64,000 nt of DNA from Pegoplata infirma (taxonomy: Eukaryota; Arthropoda; Insecta; Diptera; Anthomyiidae). Position 1 is the first letter of the stretch, and each line of letters starts with the position of its first letter. Shown here piece after piece: positions 1-11,256 of this stretch. The notes under the pieces were generated by a model. The model ran no database searches and had not been told where the DNA came from. It worked only from the letters and a program-made list of their open reading frames with translations. A program made the position numbers and the translations under genes. The DNA is taken from the NCBI GenBank assembly GCA_963921195.1, contig OY992537.1:82783287-82847286 (forward strand), in the 5' to 3' direction.

Positions 1-1560
1 GAACATATGTTGCCTCGGCTAATACCTAAATCATAGTTGTGATATATAACATTAAAGTTTTTAACACATATTTTGTTTTCGTGAAATACGTATTTTTTAT
101 ATTTTATGGCTCTTTTTATTGGTAATGCTATCTAATGACCATTGGCTAGGACAGTATCCCAAAACATGGAATAGTCTATTATTTGATAGCGTAGATTGCA
201 AATGTTACGGCCTACAATTAGTTTGCTTCAGCGAAAAACTGATTTTGAATTTTCAAAAAGAAACATTTTTCTAACAAAACCCATTGAAATGCAGCACGGA
301 AAGATCAATGACAAAGGAAATGAAAAAAAAAACATGAACAGAACATGCTCAGCAGTGTATTGTAGATTGTCTCAAAACAGTTCGATGTAAATTTTGCAGC
401 CGAAAATTTGGGAAGAAACCGTTCAAACAAGTCAAAAAAGATATATATTTGCAATTATTTTTTTAACCAGTCAATATATGAATGTGGGTGTGGAACAAGG
501 TGCTATAATCCAAAAACCAAAATGTTCAGGAGAAGCAAAAAACTAAATAAGTCGCGAAAAAAATTAATTTTTTGAAATTTCTTTTTGCAGTTTGACGAAG
601 ATGGACCATATGCATCAATGTACAAAATTTCATTAAAAACAAATGTGCGGAAGTATCAAAAAAATGCATGTGAAATTTTGTTCTAGTGGAATAAGGTGCT
701 ATGTTACAATTTCTACTAGGAATTTCAATACATGTGCCAAGTAGTTTTAAGATTTTTGGGTTATTTTTTAAAATTTTAAATTTAGCGTGATGAATTCAGC
801 AAAATTTAGACGGGGTCCAGCAGTACTCATTTTTATATCAAAATAATAAAAAGCAGTTAATATAACAAAAAAAAAATAGCTGTTATATGGTTTATTTTAA
901 ACAACTTTTCCCATAATGGGTTAAAAAATTTGCACAATTTATTATTTAAGTTACTAATCATTAAATTTTTAAGTCTGAACTTAAAAATTTGATAGATTAT
1001 CAAAATCCACCATTAGTATTACGTAAAATAATATAATGTTTTTATATGGATATGGCACCTTTTTCTACATTTACACTTTAACTATAGATAGATTTGATTA
1101 GAAATCGTTTTTTGCCAAACCAATGGGCTGATGTTGAAGCCTAGGATGTTTTGTACACGCTAACCATCTCACATGTAAGAATTTTTATATACTACCTTTA
1201 GTTTAACTGCAAAATACATGTTACTATCCGGGGAAAAAAATAAAATATTTCCAAAAATAGTAAAAATTTAACTTTTAAGGTAATTTTTATGACCGAAAAC
1301 GGTTAAGTTTTTAACAAATTTGTTTACAAATAGGTCGAACTATTGTAGGAAGATACGATTTTGCAAAAAAACGCGATTTCCAAAAATTGGATTTTAGCAC
1401 CTTGTTCCACACATACATTCATATACTTAAATCTGATTAAAAATAACAAAGCTATAAATACTTCCCCAGACCAATTGGCATGTGCTTCCCATAACCGACT
1501 GCCACCAAATTTAGAATATTTTATTTTTAGATGATAACGCATAAAATTGAACCCATCCAT
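1..1560. other. AT-rich non-coding DNA with a weak inverted repeat
   Basis: No gene is recognisable. The one structure seen is an imperfect inverted repeat: about 474-516 (core GTGGAACAAGGTGCT) is repeated in reverse complement at about 1384-1428 (AGCACCTTGTTCCAC). The arms are about 45 bases with mismatches and lie some 870 bases apart, which could be the remnant of a non-autonomous TIR element. I see no clear target duplication. Short open frames here (196-390 plus, 1324-1560 minus) have no family resemblance. Confidence 0.45.
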
Positions 1561-1565
1561 TTGGT

Positions 1566-2695
1566 AAAAATGCCTGCGAATTTTGTACTCTTGTCCAAAA
1601 CATTAAATCATGATAATGTTTTGCGGAAGATTTGGGTGTACTTGCCAAAGCAAAGTTTATTTTAGGAAAAATAATGTTATATTACTTTGCTATTCCATGC
1701 AAAACGAATTTGTATATCAGTCGAGGACCCATTAAAAAACCAAAAGAGCTGTACATTTCGTAAGTGAGTGCAAAAATAAGTGCAAAAAAGTGTTTTTACA
1801 TTTTGGATTAAAGATTATAACACTCTCACTGGTTTTATGTACATTTGATAAACAAATGGAAAATTTTTATGCGAAAAGCTTAGACTTGGTAAAAAAGTAG
1901 TTTTGGTAAAAAAACAAATGATTTTTTTTTTTCACGAAAAAAAATTATGTTAAAAAAATTAATGAACATAAAATTTTTTGGTGAAAAAAAATTTTGATGA
2001 AAAAAAGTTTTTGATGATTTTTTTTGATGAAAAGAAAAATTTTTTGATGTAAAAAAAAAAAAATTTATGAAAAAAATATATGAAAAAAAAATTTTTTGGT
2101 GAGAAAAAAATTGAGAATAAAAAATTTGATGAAAAAAAAATTTTATTAAAAAAAAAAATTATAAAAAAAAATTTATGACAAAAAAAAAAATTATGAAAAA
2201 TTTTGATAAAAAAAAAAATTATGAAAAAAAAAAAAATTAATTAAAAAAAAAAATTGATGAAAAAAAAAATTGATAAAAAAAAAATTATGAAAAAAAAAGT
2301 TTGCTGAAAAAAAAAAATTATAAAAAATTTGATGAAAAAAAAATTGATAAAAAAAAAAAATTGATGAAAAAAAAATTTGATGGAAAAAAAATTTGATGGA
2401 AAAAAAATTAAAAAAAAAAAATTTATGATAAAAAATTTTTTTTTTTTGTTGAAAAATAATTTTGTTACTTTTTATTTACCAGCTGGTGAAAAACAGTTTT
2501 ATTCACCACGAGGTGAATTATTTTCCAAGTTACAAACCCAAGTTATTAAATTTTTTGGTTTTAAGAAAACGAAAATAGTAATTCTTGTTTTCTTTTTCGT
2601 TAATTGTTAGCTTATGTAGTCAAACTTAGGTGGCGTCCTGCAACTTTTTTAAAATTAGACACCATCCTAAAAACATTATCATGTTAAAAAAGATG
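1566..2695 (+). repeat. A-rich dispersed repeat, fullest copy (plus orientation)
   Basis: A three-part interspersed repeat. The 5' part (about 1566-1900) holds AAATGCCTGCGAATTTTGT and a CATGATAATG motif. The middle (about 1900-2450) is a degenerate run of GATGAAAAAAAATTT-like units. The 3' part (about 2450-2695) has CCAGCTGGTGAAAAAC, a segment near TTTTTGGTTTTAAGAAAACG, and TTTAGGTGGCGTCCTGCAAC. The same blocks recur at about 19410-20210, 23640-24460, 32463-33410, 43310-43690 and 55990-63280, in both orientations. No coding capacity is seen and the class is unknown. The open frame at 2377-2610 is low-complexity translation and is not called. Confidence 0.75.
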
Positions 2696-3037
2696 ATATT
2701 CGCACTTTTAGGTTACAGCTGGCTCCCACCACCCGTGGTTCTGCAATCAATTCTACTAATCATTCCAGAATCAATTACTTTTGTTTAAAAATATCCCAAA
2801 ACCAATCGTTTTTTAAAGCAGTTGTTAATTTTTAATTATTTTTCATTGAATATATTCTAGATTCTAGAATCTATTGCAATAGGAATCTTTTCCAAAAAAA
2901 GTTCTGGGTAACTTCCTCCAAACTAACAGTTCTATGAAACTAAATTATTACTTGAAACTGCAAAGCATAAAAGTATTTGTTTTTAATCAAATTTATTTTA
3001 AAGCCTTAGCAGCATTATATTGCATAGTGTGTGTTTT
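2696..3037. repeat. Degenerate copy of an AT-rich repeat also at 52.5 kb
   Basis: Positions about 2740-2915 (ATTCCAGAATCAATTACTTTTG, then CCAATCGTTTTTTA) match 52,545-52,700 with the same word order, so this is a second, more decayed copy of the CCCAGCA-ended element described at 52.48 kb. The rest is featureless AT-rich sequence. Confidence 0.5.
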
Positions 3038-3039
3038 TT

Positions 3040-3651
3040 TTATACCCTCCACATAGTGATAGAGGGTATATATAAGTTTGTCATTCTGTTTGTAACTCAT
3101 CGAAATATCGACCTGGGACCCCATAAAGTATATATATTCATGATGCCCGATCGATTTTAAGACATTCTAGCGATGTCCGTCTGTCCGTCTGTCTGTCTGT
3201 CTGTGGAAAATGCTGTCGCGGACAAAATATTGCACAGAGATGACTGAAACTTAACATATTTATTGGAGAAGTTTGGTATTGCATTTGAGCGATATCGGTT
3301 CAGCGGTTCAAAAGTTATGAACGAAAATGTAAGTACACCTCAAAAATTTCAGTACATTCAACATAACCTAAAAATACAAAATGCATTAATTCGGCTTCTG
3401 GTTGGCATATGTGAACATAATTAAACACCAAATGGTATTTAAACAAGTACGAACATATTTTTTGACAAAAAAAGAAAAAAATCGCGGATTTTTTTACCAA
3501 ATTTTTTTTTTCGAGGAATTTTTTTTTTTAAAAAATTTTTTTTTTTTTCAAAAGTAATTTCCTTTTAAATAAAGTTTTTTGCAATAATCTTTTTGAAATT
3601 GTGGAGGGTATCACTACATTCGGCAAGGCCGAATTTAATTTTTTTACTTGT
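3040..3651 (+). mobile_element. mini-me-like non-autonomous element
   Basis: It starts with a short hairpin (TATACCCTCC ... GAGGGTATA), followed by the conserved word CATCGAAATATCGACC and a (GTCY)n microsatellite at about 3175-3204. It ends with GTGGAGGGTATC and the palindromic CGGCAAGGCCG before a T-run and ACTTG. This order (TA-rich hairpin, GTCY proto-microsatellite, conserved tail) is the hallmark of dipteran mini-me elements, often linked to DINE-1/Helitron-like sequences. No ORF of its own; the class assignment is from family knowledge. Confidence 0.75.
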
Positions 3652-3654
3652 TTT

Positions 3655-4045
3655 TAATAAAATTTTGTAGAAAGAAATATGTATATGCAAAAATAAATCA
3701 ATTGTTAAATAATATTTGTAGTATAAAAATTTCTAATGGAAAATTTTTTTTTTTGTTATTTGAATTAAAGTTTATTTTAACTGGAAACACGGTTTCTAAA
3801 ATTGATTCATTTATTGGTGATATTTTAAAATTTATATATTTTTTTAGTCATGAACAATATTTTTTTTAATGAACGTGGCAACACCACTTTTCTGGGGGTA
3901 GAGATGGGGTACTATAGCCGGCTATTATTTGTTTCAATGTTTTGTTATCAATATTTATGTAATAGAAAAATTCAGACCTATTTTAAAGATTTTATTTAAA
4001 TCATACTTTGAGAGTTTTTTTTTTTTGAGAGCGGTTAAAAAATTC
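3655..4045. other. AT-rich spacer, no gene seen
   Basis: Low-complexity AT-rich sequence following the mini-me element. The open frames crossing it have no recognisable domain. Confidence 0.4.
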
Positions 4046-4049
4046 ACGT

Positions 4050-4750
4050 TATTTAAAAAAAATATTGATTTTAAGAACTTTTTAGTCAATTGGGAGCTGC
4101 CAGGTATATTCTTAGAATGAGTTCTTTTTTATAAGAATTTAAAATTGAACGTTTTTGTTGAATACACCAAAAAAATCCATGCAACATTTTTTCGAAATAA
4201 ACTTTTACGCCTTTCATATAAAAAAAATTCTATAACTTTTGTTAGGGAATTTCTCAGTCCCGAATATATGAAGAGCTTACTGCAAGAACTTGATAAGCAA
4301 CATTTTATTTTTTCGTGTTTTTCGCTTTCTGCTGATGTTTCATTGACAGATTTTTGGCAGAAGTCTTGATTTCAGCATTCGTACAAGTATATTGAAAATA
4401 AAAGTTCTGCAAAAGTTATATTTTCTACATTATTTTAAAAGCTTTAAGGCAAAAACCACCATTAAATGAAATGTTGCTTATCGAGTTTTTACAATAAGCC
4501 CTTCATATCACTAGTGGCATGTTACTGTTAGTTAAAAAAAAAATATCATTTTAAGAACTTTTAAGTCAATTGGGAGCTCCCAGGTATATTCTAAGAATGA
4601 GTTCTTTTTTTATAAGAATTTGGAATTGAACATTTTTGTTGAATACACCAAAAAAATCCATGCAACATTTTTCGAAATAAACTTTCACACCTTTCATATA
4701 AAAAAATTGCTATAACTTTTGTTAGGGAATTTCTCAGTCCCGAATATATC
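4050..4750 (+). repeat. Local direct duplication of about 215 bp
   Basis: Unit 1 (about 4050-4268) and unit 2 (about 4533-4749) share a long colinear match, including AGTCAATTGGGAGCT, GGTATATTCT.AGAATGAGTTC, CACCAAAAAAATCCATGCAAC and GGGAATTTCTCAGTCCCGAA. The words TCACTAGTGG.ATGTTACTG also occur twice (about 4508 and 4748), so the duplication period is about 480 bases, wider than the clearest block. No coding function can be argued: the frames differ between units and carry stops. Confidence 0.75.
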
Positions 4751-5081
4751 ACTAGTGGTATGTTACTGGACATTTCCGGTAGGCACAAAACCCGTGCCGT
4801 TCCAAATGTGAGGATTTTTCGGAAGTTAGAAATTTTGCAAAAAAAACTCCTAAAAGTATTTTTAATGAATTGTTTACTGCAAAACGCAAAAAAAAACATT
4901 GCCAACATTTTTTGTGAAAGGGACCTTTCCAAATTTGTCGAAATTTTTTTTAAATTTTTTTTTTTTCTTTAAAATACTTGTTATTCTAAAACGGGGAAAT
5001 TAAAAAAAAAAAAAAATGCGGGTCTTGGAAAATTTTTCAAAATTAATGGAATATTTTTTCTTAAAATCATTATTAATAAAA
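4751..5081. other. AT-rich spacer, no gene seen
   Basis: Sequence with A and T homopolymer runs downstream of the duplicated unit. Overlapping open frames on both strands (4591-4932 minus, 4760-4972 plus) are not supported by any motif. Confidence 0.35.
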
Positions 5082-5577
5082 CTTTTACTTACTTACTTTT
5101 TTTACTTTCCATGGCGCTACAGATATAGTACAGCCTTGGCTCCATTCATTTTTATCCCTCGCAACGTTTTTCCAGTTTTGTACATTAAGTTTCTTTTAGT
5201 CAGCCAAAACACCATCTATCCAACGGGCTTTTGGACGTCCTATTACTCTTCTACCTTCTGGTTTACCAAAGCAAATTCGCTTGATAGTGGAGTCTGAATT
5301 AATGCGCACTACGTGGCCAGCCCATCTTAACCTCTGTGATTTTATAAGAGCTGACTAGGATGCGTCGTTTAATGATTTATTTAGCTCATCGTTCGTTCTT
5401 ATTCTGTATAAATCTGATGTTACTTTTACTGGTCCAAGAATTCGCCTTAGAAATTTTCTTTCAGCAATATCTAACGCGTCTGCCTCTGATTTTCTTAGGG
5501 TCGCAACCATATGTAAGTACTGGCCGGATAACCGTTTTGTATATATTGATCTTTATCTGTGGTGCTAATCCCGTTTC
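5082..5577 (-). pseudogene. LINE reverse transcriptase C-terminus, RTE-like, broken
   Basis: Read on the minus strand, the segment gives blocks typical of the region after the RT catalytic core in RTE-like and related LINEs: RPVLTYG, then DIAERKFLRRILGPVKV, then SQRLRWAGHVVRI, GKPEGRR and GRPKARWIDGV, then NWKNVARDKNEW. The frame is broken by at least two in-frame stops and one or two frameshifts. It ends in an (AAGT)n-like tail (plus-strand CTTACTTACTT at about 5087-5100), which fits an LINE 3' end. Only the C-terminal part remains, so this is a dead 5'-truncated copy. The open frame starting at 5360 on the plus strand overlaps it only as a shadow until about 5577. The clade name is inference; that it is a LINE is well supported. 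Confidence 0.8.
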
Positions 5578-7592
5578 TATAAACACTGTGCATCATAAGG
5601 CTCTTGATTTTAATTTTAACTTTTATTCTTATGATAGTCATCAAAATGATCCTATTACTAAATATAACTTTAATAAAGCTAATTTTATTGGCTTGAACAA
5701 TTATTTTGAAATGGTGGATTGGTCTGCCTTGTTTTATATCGATGATCCTGAGCAAATGAATTCTTTTATTTGTACTCATTTTGATAAAGCTATTGAGATG
5801 AATGTTCCTAAGTCGGAACCAAAGTTAAACAATAAGCCACCTTGGTTTAATAGTAGGTTATGCCATATGAAAAATGTTAAAACCAAAGCTTATAAAGCGT
5901 TTAAAAAATCTAATAGTGATGCCGATCGAGCTAAATTTGTTTTGGCTCGTAATGAATTTAACTTTTTTAGAAACTTTCTTTATAATCAATATATTTTTGA
6001 TATTGAAAACAAGATAAAAACTGATTCGTCTGCTTTTTGGCATTATATAAATAGTAAAAAGGATAACAATTGTATTCCTAGGCGCATGTTCCTTGGTGAT
6101 GTTTCATCTAATGGAAATGCTGAATCTTGCGATTTGTTTGCTGACTATTTCCAATCCACATTTATTGAACCAAATTCAAATTTTATAGACTTGCTATCTT
6201 TTGGTCAGACAACTAATCATGTTTCTAGTTTTGAAATTGGTTAGGAGGATGTTTTAGTTGTTATAAATTCTTTAAAAAACGATACAAAGTGTTCCACGGG
6301 TTCATATCCCTCTTTATTTTTTAAGAGATGTTCACAGAATGTTTCGCTTGCAATGTCAATACTTTTTAATACTTGTGTAAAAAATGGGAAATTTTTAGAT
6401 TGTTGGAAACGTTGTTCTATTGTTCCAATTTTTAATGCTGGGGATCGTACTAAAGTAACTAACTATAGACCAATTACAAAGCAGTGTACCTTTGCTAAAA
6501 TTTCTGATGCAACTATTAAAGATAAGCTTTTTGAACATGTGAAAGAATCTATTTCTCCATATCAACATGGTTTTATGCCTGGTAGGTCAACTACTACAAA
6601 TTTAACAATTAATACCCGGAAAATAATAAACTCTATGGAACAAAGGTCCCAATTTGACGTAGTGTATAGCGATTTTGCTAAGGCTTTTGATACAGTTAGT
6701 CACAAAATACTGTTGAGTAAGCTGTACAATTTTGGATTAACTTGTAATCTAATACTGTTTTTTAAAAACTTTCTGGTTCAGAGAAAGTTAACTGTTTTCA
6801 TTGGAAATTTTTCTTCTAACCGTGTTATATCTGCGTACTCTGGTATTCCACAGGGTACACATATTGGCCCTTTGTTATTTCTCTTATTTATAAATGACTT
6901 GCCATCAATTTTAAAATTTTCAAGTTGTCTATTATTTGCTGATGATATGAAGGTATTTTCTAGAATATCACATATTGGAGATTTCTTGAATTTGCAAAGG
7001 GACTTATTTGAAATTTTTAATTGGGGTAACAGAAATGAGCTGTGTATAAACGTATAAACGTTTCAAAATGTTGTGTGGTGTCTTATACACGCTGCCTACA
7101 TCCACATATTTTTAGTTATAACATAGGTGGAATTGTAATTCAACGTGAATATCTTGTTAAAGATTTAGGCGTTATATTTGATGTTAATTTAAAATTTTCA
7201 AACCATTTAGATTATACTACATCTAAAGCAAATAGTATGCTTGGATTTATATATAGAAATTCACGTGATTTTAAGGATGCTTTTACTTTAAAATCTTTAT
7301 ATACATCATTAGTCCGTAGTAAACTTGAGTATTGTTCAATTGTTTGGAGTCCTTTTTATGATGAGGAATCTAATCGTATTGAGCCTATTCAAAGACGATT
7401 TACTAGGAATGTTTTAAAGTTTAATTGGCCTTATAAATTACCTACATATATTGCACGTAGGAAGTTTTTAGGTTTGCAATCATTAGATGATCGCAGAACA
7501 TTTGCTTGCATAATGTTTGTATATAACGTTTTATCCGGGGACATAATATGTACAGAGATTCGTGAACTTTTAAATTTATATCAGCCGCCAAG
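5578..7592 (+). pseudogene. Jockey-like LINE reverse transcriptase, broken
   Basis: Plus-strand relic of a non-LTR retrotransposon of the jockey/CR1 type. From 5578 it encodes the linker between endonuclease and RT (PPWFNSRL, FWHYINSKK). Then come RT blocks: NYRPI, SDFAKAFDTVSH, a GIPQG motif (SGIPQGTHIGP), the catalytic LLFADDM at 6929-6949, and the thumb (KDLGVIFD, SLVRSKLEYCSIVWSP). The endonuclease half and the 3' end are missing. Two lesions are visible: an in-frame TAG at 6242-6244 and an 8-bp tandem duplication (ATAAACGT at 7046-7053 and 7054-7061) that shifts the frame and makes a stop. The 5' edge abuts the opposite-strand LINE fragment exactly where that similarity ends, so one may have inserted next to or into the other. 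The element cannot be autonomous. Confidence 0.88.
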
Positions 7593-7944
7593 AGGTATTA
7601 TCTTTTTTTTGACAGCTTTAGTTTTCGAGTTATTAAAAAGGGCATAAATATTCAGACAAAATTAAAGAGGGCATAAATTTAAAAATTTTATTTTAGCGAT
7701 ATCTCCAATGACTCAACAAAAGTAAGAGCATTTTTGGAATCAGCATATCCAACATACCTAAAATCATTCCCTTTTTGGATGTAAGACAAACATGCCAAAA
7801 ATAGCCTATTTTCAAAAATTCCTTACGCTATATCTCAAAAACTAGAGCTGACCAAAAAAAACGATAGCCATATTTGAAATCAGCGTACCCCAATTACCCA
7901 GAATTAGCTGTCGGAACCCTGGCAAAAAAAAAGTGTTGCCCTGT
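7593..7944. other. AT-rich spacer, no gene seen
   Basis: Sequence between the LINE relic and the nested MITE cluster. I see no recognisable gene or repeat boundary. Confidence 0.35.
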
Positions 7945-7969
7945 GTTACTGATCAGTGATCGATTCTAA

Positions 7970-8739
7970 CAAGGGAAGTATCTAAACCAGCGATACGCAG
8001 ACACATACTATAACATTTATGCTTGTGTGGGTAGTAGCAAGCGAAAAGTCAACAAATTTGCTTAAGCAACAGAATTTTATAGTGTATGTGTGTTAACAGC
8101 GCACAAGCAGCGCCTATTCCCGCGGGAATAGGAATTACAAAAATGCGTATCACTGATCTAAACCCTTATGAACCGATTTGCCTATAAACTTAAAATATAT
8201 ATTAAAGAGACGATTTTAAGGTTGGGGTGTCTCGGCTTATCGGCCATATCGGTGTTTAAAAATTTCGTTGTCCCCTTATGAAACCATGTGGACCTTTCGG
8301 AAAATTTTGATAACTTCCGAACTAACAGGAATATCGTCTAAGGCAGAAATACGTGTCGACTTTAATTTAATAAAGATTATTTCTTATTCATATGGATATC
8401 GTAGGTATATGTCTTCACATAAATACCGCCCAAAACTTACACATTTTCCTGAAAAAAATATTTAAAGAAGCCTAATTTTTACAAGGTTATGCCACCATTA
8501 GATAGGCATTAAAAGAAACTTTCTTCTCATATGAAAACATCAAACATTTCCTAAAAATAAATGGCTGAAAAATCAAAAAAAAAAAAAACGTTTTTTTCGC
8601 CATTTTTTGACCCATGTTTTGAACCCCTAAATCCCCGATATGGCCGATAACCCGAGACACCCCAACCTTAAATTGTCTCTTTTATAAATATTTTAAGTTT
8701 CAGGCAAATAGGTTCATAAGGGTTGAGATACTTCCCTTG
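7970..8739. mobile_element. TWA-target MITE with CAAGGGAAGT ends (copy A)
   Basis: Terminal inverted repeats CAAGGGAAGTATCT at 7970 and AGATACTTCCCTTG at 8739 are flanked by a 3-bp duplication TAA (7967-7969 and 8740-8742). The inverted similarity continues inside for more than 100 bases (AAGGTTGGGGTGTCTCGG on the left, CCGAGACACCCCAACCTT on the right). A 3-bp TWA target is characteristic of PIF/Harbinger elements, but no transposase is present, so the superfamily is inferred. Copies B (17,243-17,845) and C (25,014-25,608) share the terminal CAAGGGAAGT. The left arm is interrupted by a smaller hAT-type MITE. Confidence 0.85.
7988..8155. mobile_element. hAT-type MITE nested in the CAAGGGAAGT MITE
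   Basis: A 168-bp element with ends CAGCGATACGCA and TGCGTATCACTG (inverse of CAGTGATACGCA), flanked by a perfect 8-bp duplication ATCTAAAC (7980-7987 and 8156-8163). Eight-bp targets plus CAG-type ends are diagnostic of the hAT superfamily. Inside is a 20-bp palindrome around CCCGCGGG at about 8115-8134. There is no coding capacity. Confidence 0.9.
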
Positions 8740-9152
8740 TAAGGTATTCTAGCGATGTCCGTCTGTCTGTCGGTCCGTCCGTCTGTGGTGGACACGATAC
8801 AGTCCAAAATAAAAGAGCTAGACAAAATAATGAAATTTGGCACGAATATATCTAACAGTCATAGGCTAGTTAAGTTCGGAGATGAGCAAAATCGGACCAC
8901 GGGGGAAAAAGTTCCTCCTTAAAATACTAAACCAACCCCTGAAAAAACGCCTTTTTCATAGATTTTCTTTTGAGCAAACGAAACATTTTTTATGTCAGAA
9001 GAAGTTCAAAGTCCTGCAGTTGGATCCGGGAAGGTTGTCTCCCACCGCCGAGATCACCCCAACCCCCAAAAAAAAAAACGACCATGTTTTTTTTACGTGT
9101 TCGAGAGTATAAAATATTCGGCACAGCCGAATTTAACACTCTCACTTGTTTT

Positions 9153-9731
9153 CATTATTTTTACTTAATGGCATAGAGTGTTTTTGAATTTCTGACAAAA
9201 AAAAAAGAATGGATTTAGAGTGCAATGTACGAAACAATTCGCGTATATTACGAAGACCTTTCGTTGTCCGAAATCACGAATATTTCTTATATATTTTCAT
9301 CATAAAAATCAAAGTGAAATAAAAAATAGCTTTCTCTAAATCTGCGTAATCGTCAAAGAGCATATTTAAAAAAAAAAAATTGGTGGGATTAGCTTTAAAA
9401 TTGACTTCATTCTACACATTTTCATAAATTAATTGCAAAATAAAAAAAAAATCGCAAAAAAAAATTTCCGCAAACATTCAATAGAGTTTAGAAAATAAAA
9501 ATTCAGCAATTGTCTAAATAATATACAAAAATAGTTTTTTTACTTAAAAATAAAAAAAAAAAAAATTAATCGCGAATATCGCTAATACCTACGCTAACTT
9601 TGAAAAATCTGATATTACAATGGGATTTAATGTACCCTTACTGGCTTCGCCAGATGGCTGTCGTAAAATCAAATCAAACTCAAAATATTTCTACTAAACC
9701 TATTTTTTCACGAAATTATCGCAAAAATTTA
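9153..9731. other. AT-rich spacer, no gene seen
   Basis: Homopolymer-rich AT sequence. The last 11 bases (GCAAAAATTTA, 9721-9731) are the target duplication of the following LINE fragment. Confidence 0.4.
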
Positions 9732-10205
9732 GGTTAGGTTAGGTTATGAAGGATGATGCTGGCGGAAACCAGCGTCCATAGAGGCCACGTGATGGCCCAT
9801 TATGATTCCTTTAATTATTTTTCCTCTTCTCTGTTTAGTCCTAAGTTGTTCGCCTTATGCGTCCCATTTTGATGCTTTAATAAACGCCAGTAGAGTCCAA
9901 GGATTTGTGCCCCGAAGTTCTGATAAATTCTGAAAAATATAAGAACCAAAAATTGTAAATCTTCTAAATGATAGTGCAGGGTATTCGCATAAAAAATGGT
10001 AGGTGTGTTCTACGGATTCCCTGCACCATCTGCATGTATCATCATTTCCTATTCTAATTGTTACCATGTGTTTACCCAATGTGTTGTGACCCGTAATGAG
10101 GTTAACTGTAGCTCTAAGTTGCTTCCTGTTCATATCTAAAAGAATTTTTCTGTGTTTTAACAGGCTTTCATCCCATAATAATTTTGTCTGTATACTTCGA
10201 TCAGA
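9732..10205 (-). pseudogene. 5'-truncated LINE tail (I/LOA-like), copy 1
   Basis: A 474-bp minus-strand fragment of a non-LTR element, bounded by a perfect 11-bp duplication GCAAAAATTTA (9721-9731 and 10206-10216). The remaining coding part (9855-10133) is the post-RNase-H C-terminus: RATVNLITGHNTLGKHM, then a zinc-knuckle-like DTCRWCRESVEHTYHFLC, then NPWTLLAFIK. It resembles the C-terminus of the large LINE at 13.0-16.8 kb but is a different family. The 3' end is AACCTAACCTAACC. About 95% identical by eye to copy 2 at 32,549-33,101. Confidence 0.88.
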
Positions 10206-10216
10206 GCAAAAATTTA

Positions 10217-11197
10217 AGAATATCGTTTTATTGTACGGCTAGCATCATTGAATTCAGCGTACTCGAATTAACTTTACCAGTAGGGTGCCAAGCTTGTTAA
10301 AAAAAAGTGTCAAATTCAAGCACAGTGTAATTATATATAGAAGTTTTAGACCAGGAACAACTTTTGTAGACCTTTGTCGTGCCCCTATAGTGGCCGGAAA
10401 TGTAATATCACCACAGGGTTATAATAATTTTTATATTATTTACATATATTACTTATATTTTTTAATCAAAACCAGTATAAAAATATAATTATATTTGAAA
10501 TTTCAATGCCTCAAGCAATACCTTTATTCGTTTCGTTAATTAACTTTCATTTTTAGTGAATTTTGCAAAACAAACCCATTATAATAAAACAAAATTGGCC
10601 GGATTTTTGATAAATTGACTTAAAAAAAAAAAAAATTAATCGATTGTGATGCATTCCGTTGTAATTTAATAAATATTTAAACAAGGCAACTCGCCACAAA
10701 TTTTACCATTTTTCCAATATTTGACCACGCTTCCTAAGCCCAGTTTTTGAAAAATTTAAAAAGCAAAAACGCTATTTTCTTAGTTACATACAGGGCTATT
10801 CATACAACCTATTCAGAAATTCACGGGACACGTGTTTTTCTGTAGCGGGACATTTAGTGTGGATTTCCTCATATTAGCGATACTATGAAATTCTCAAACA
10901 ATAAAATTTAAAAAAAGCAAAAGATTTTAACTAAAGGCACACATTGTTAAATCATATAAATTAATATATATTAATTGATAAATAAAGATAAAGAGGCGAA
11001 TATTTTTAAAGATAAAATAATGAAAAGAAGAAGTTGCAGATTAAAAAGACTCATTAATTAAACACGAGTACTTACAATGTCTTCCAAATGGTTTATTTTC
11101 CAATAATTATTTTCCAGTAATTACTCGTTTCCAGATTGATGGTTAGCAGATGTCTTAATATTATTTTTTAATGCTTAAACGAAAAAAAAAATAATTA
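10217..11197. other. AT-rich spacer, no gene seen
   Basis: About 1 kb of AT-rich sequence without recognisable genes or bounded repeats. The open frame 10285-10488 has no domain. Confidence 0.35.
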
Positions 11198-11256
11198 TAA
11201 CAAGTAAAAAAGTTAAATTCGGCCTTGGCGAATGATTGATACCCTCCATAATGTAA
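11198..11256 (-). mobile_element. mini-me-like 3' end fragment
   Basis: AACAAGTAAAAAAGTTAAAT, then TCGGCCTTGGCGAA and ATACCCTCC, is the reverse complement of the conserved mini-me end seen at 3605-3651. The rest of the element cannot be followed. Confidence 0.55.

Larger units (their letters stand above)
7945..9152 (+). mobile_element. mini-me-like element split by a MITE
   Basis: The words TGATCAGTGATCGATTCTAA (7950-7969) and GGTATTCTAGCGATGTCCG (8743-8761) would be adjacent in an intact mini-me (compare 3150-3180) and are separated by the MITE at 7970-8739. The right part has the (GTCY)n run (about 8757-8787) and ends with ATTCGGCACAGCCGAATTTAA and CTCACTTG near 9150. The left hairpin end is absent or unrecognisable, so this copy is probably truncated. 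ORFs at 8882-9176 lie wholly inside it and are not called. Confidence 0.7.

Noticed and set aside
5360..5577. N-terminal part of the 294-codon plus frame starting at 5360
   Set aside because: It is antisense to the LINE C-terminus on the minus strand; the jockey-like coding similarity begins only near 5578.
9732..9752. TTAGG runs as evidence of a telomere
   Set aside because: Only three units, at the 3' end of a LINE with a target duplication outside it, so it is an element tail and not telomeric DNA.
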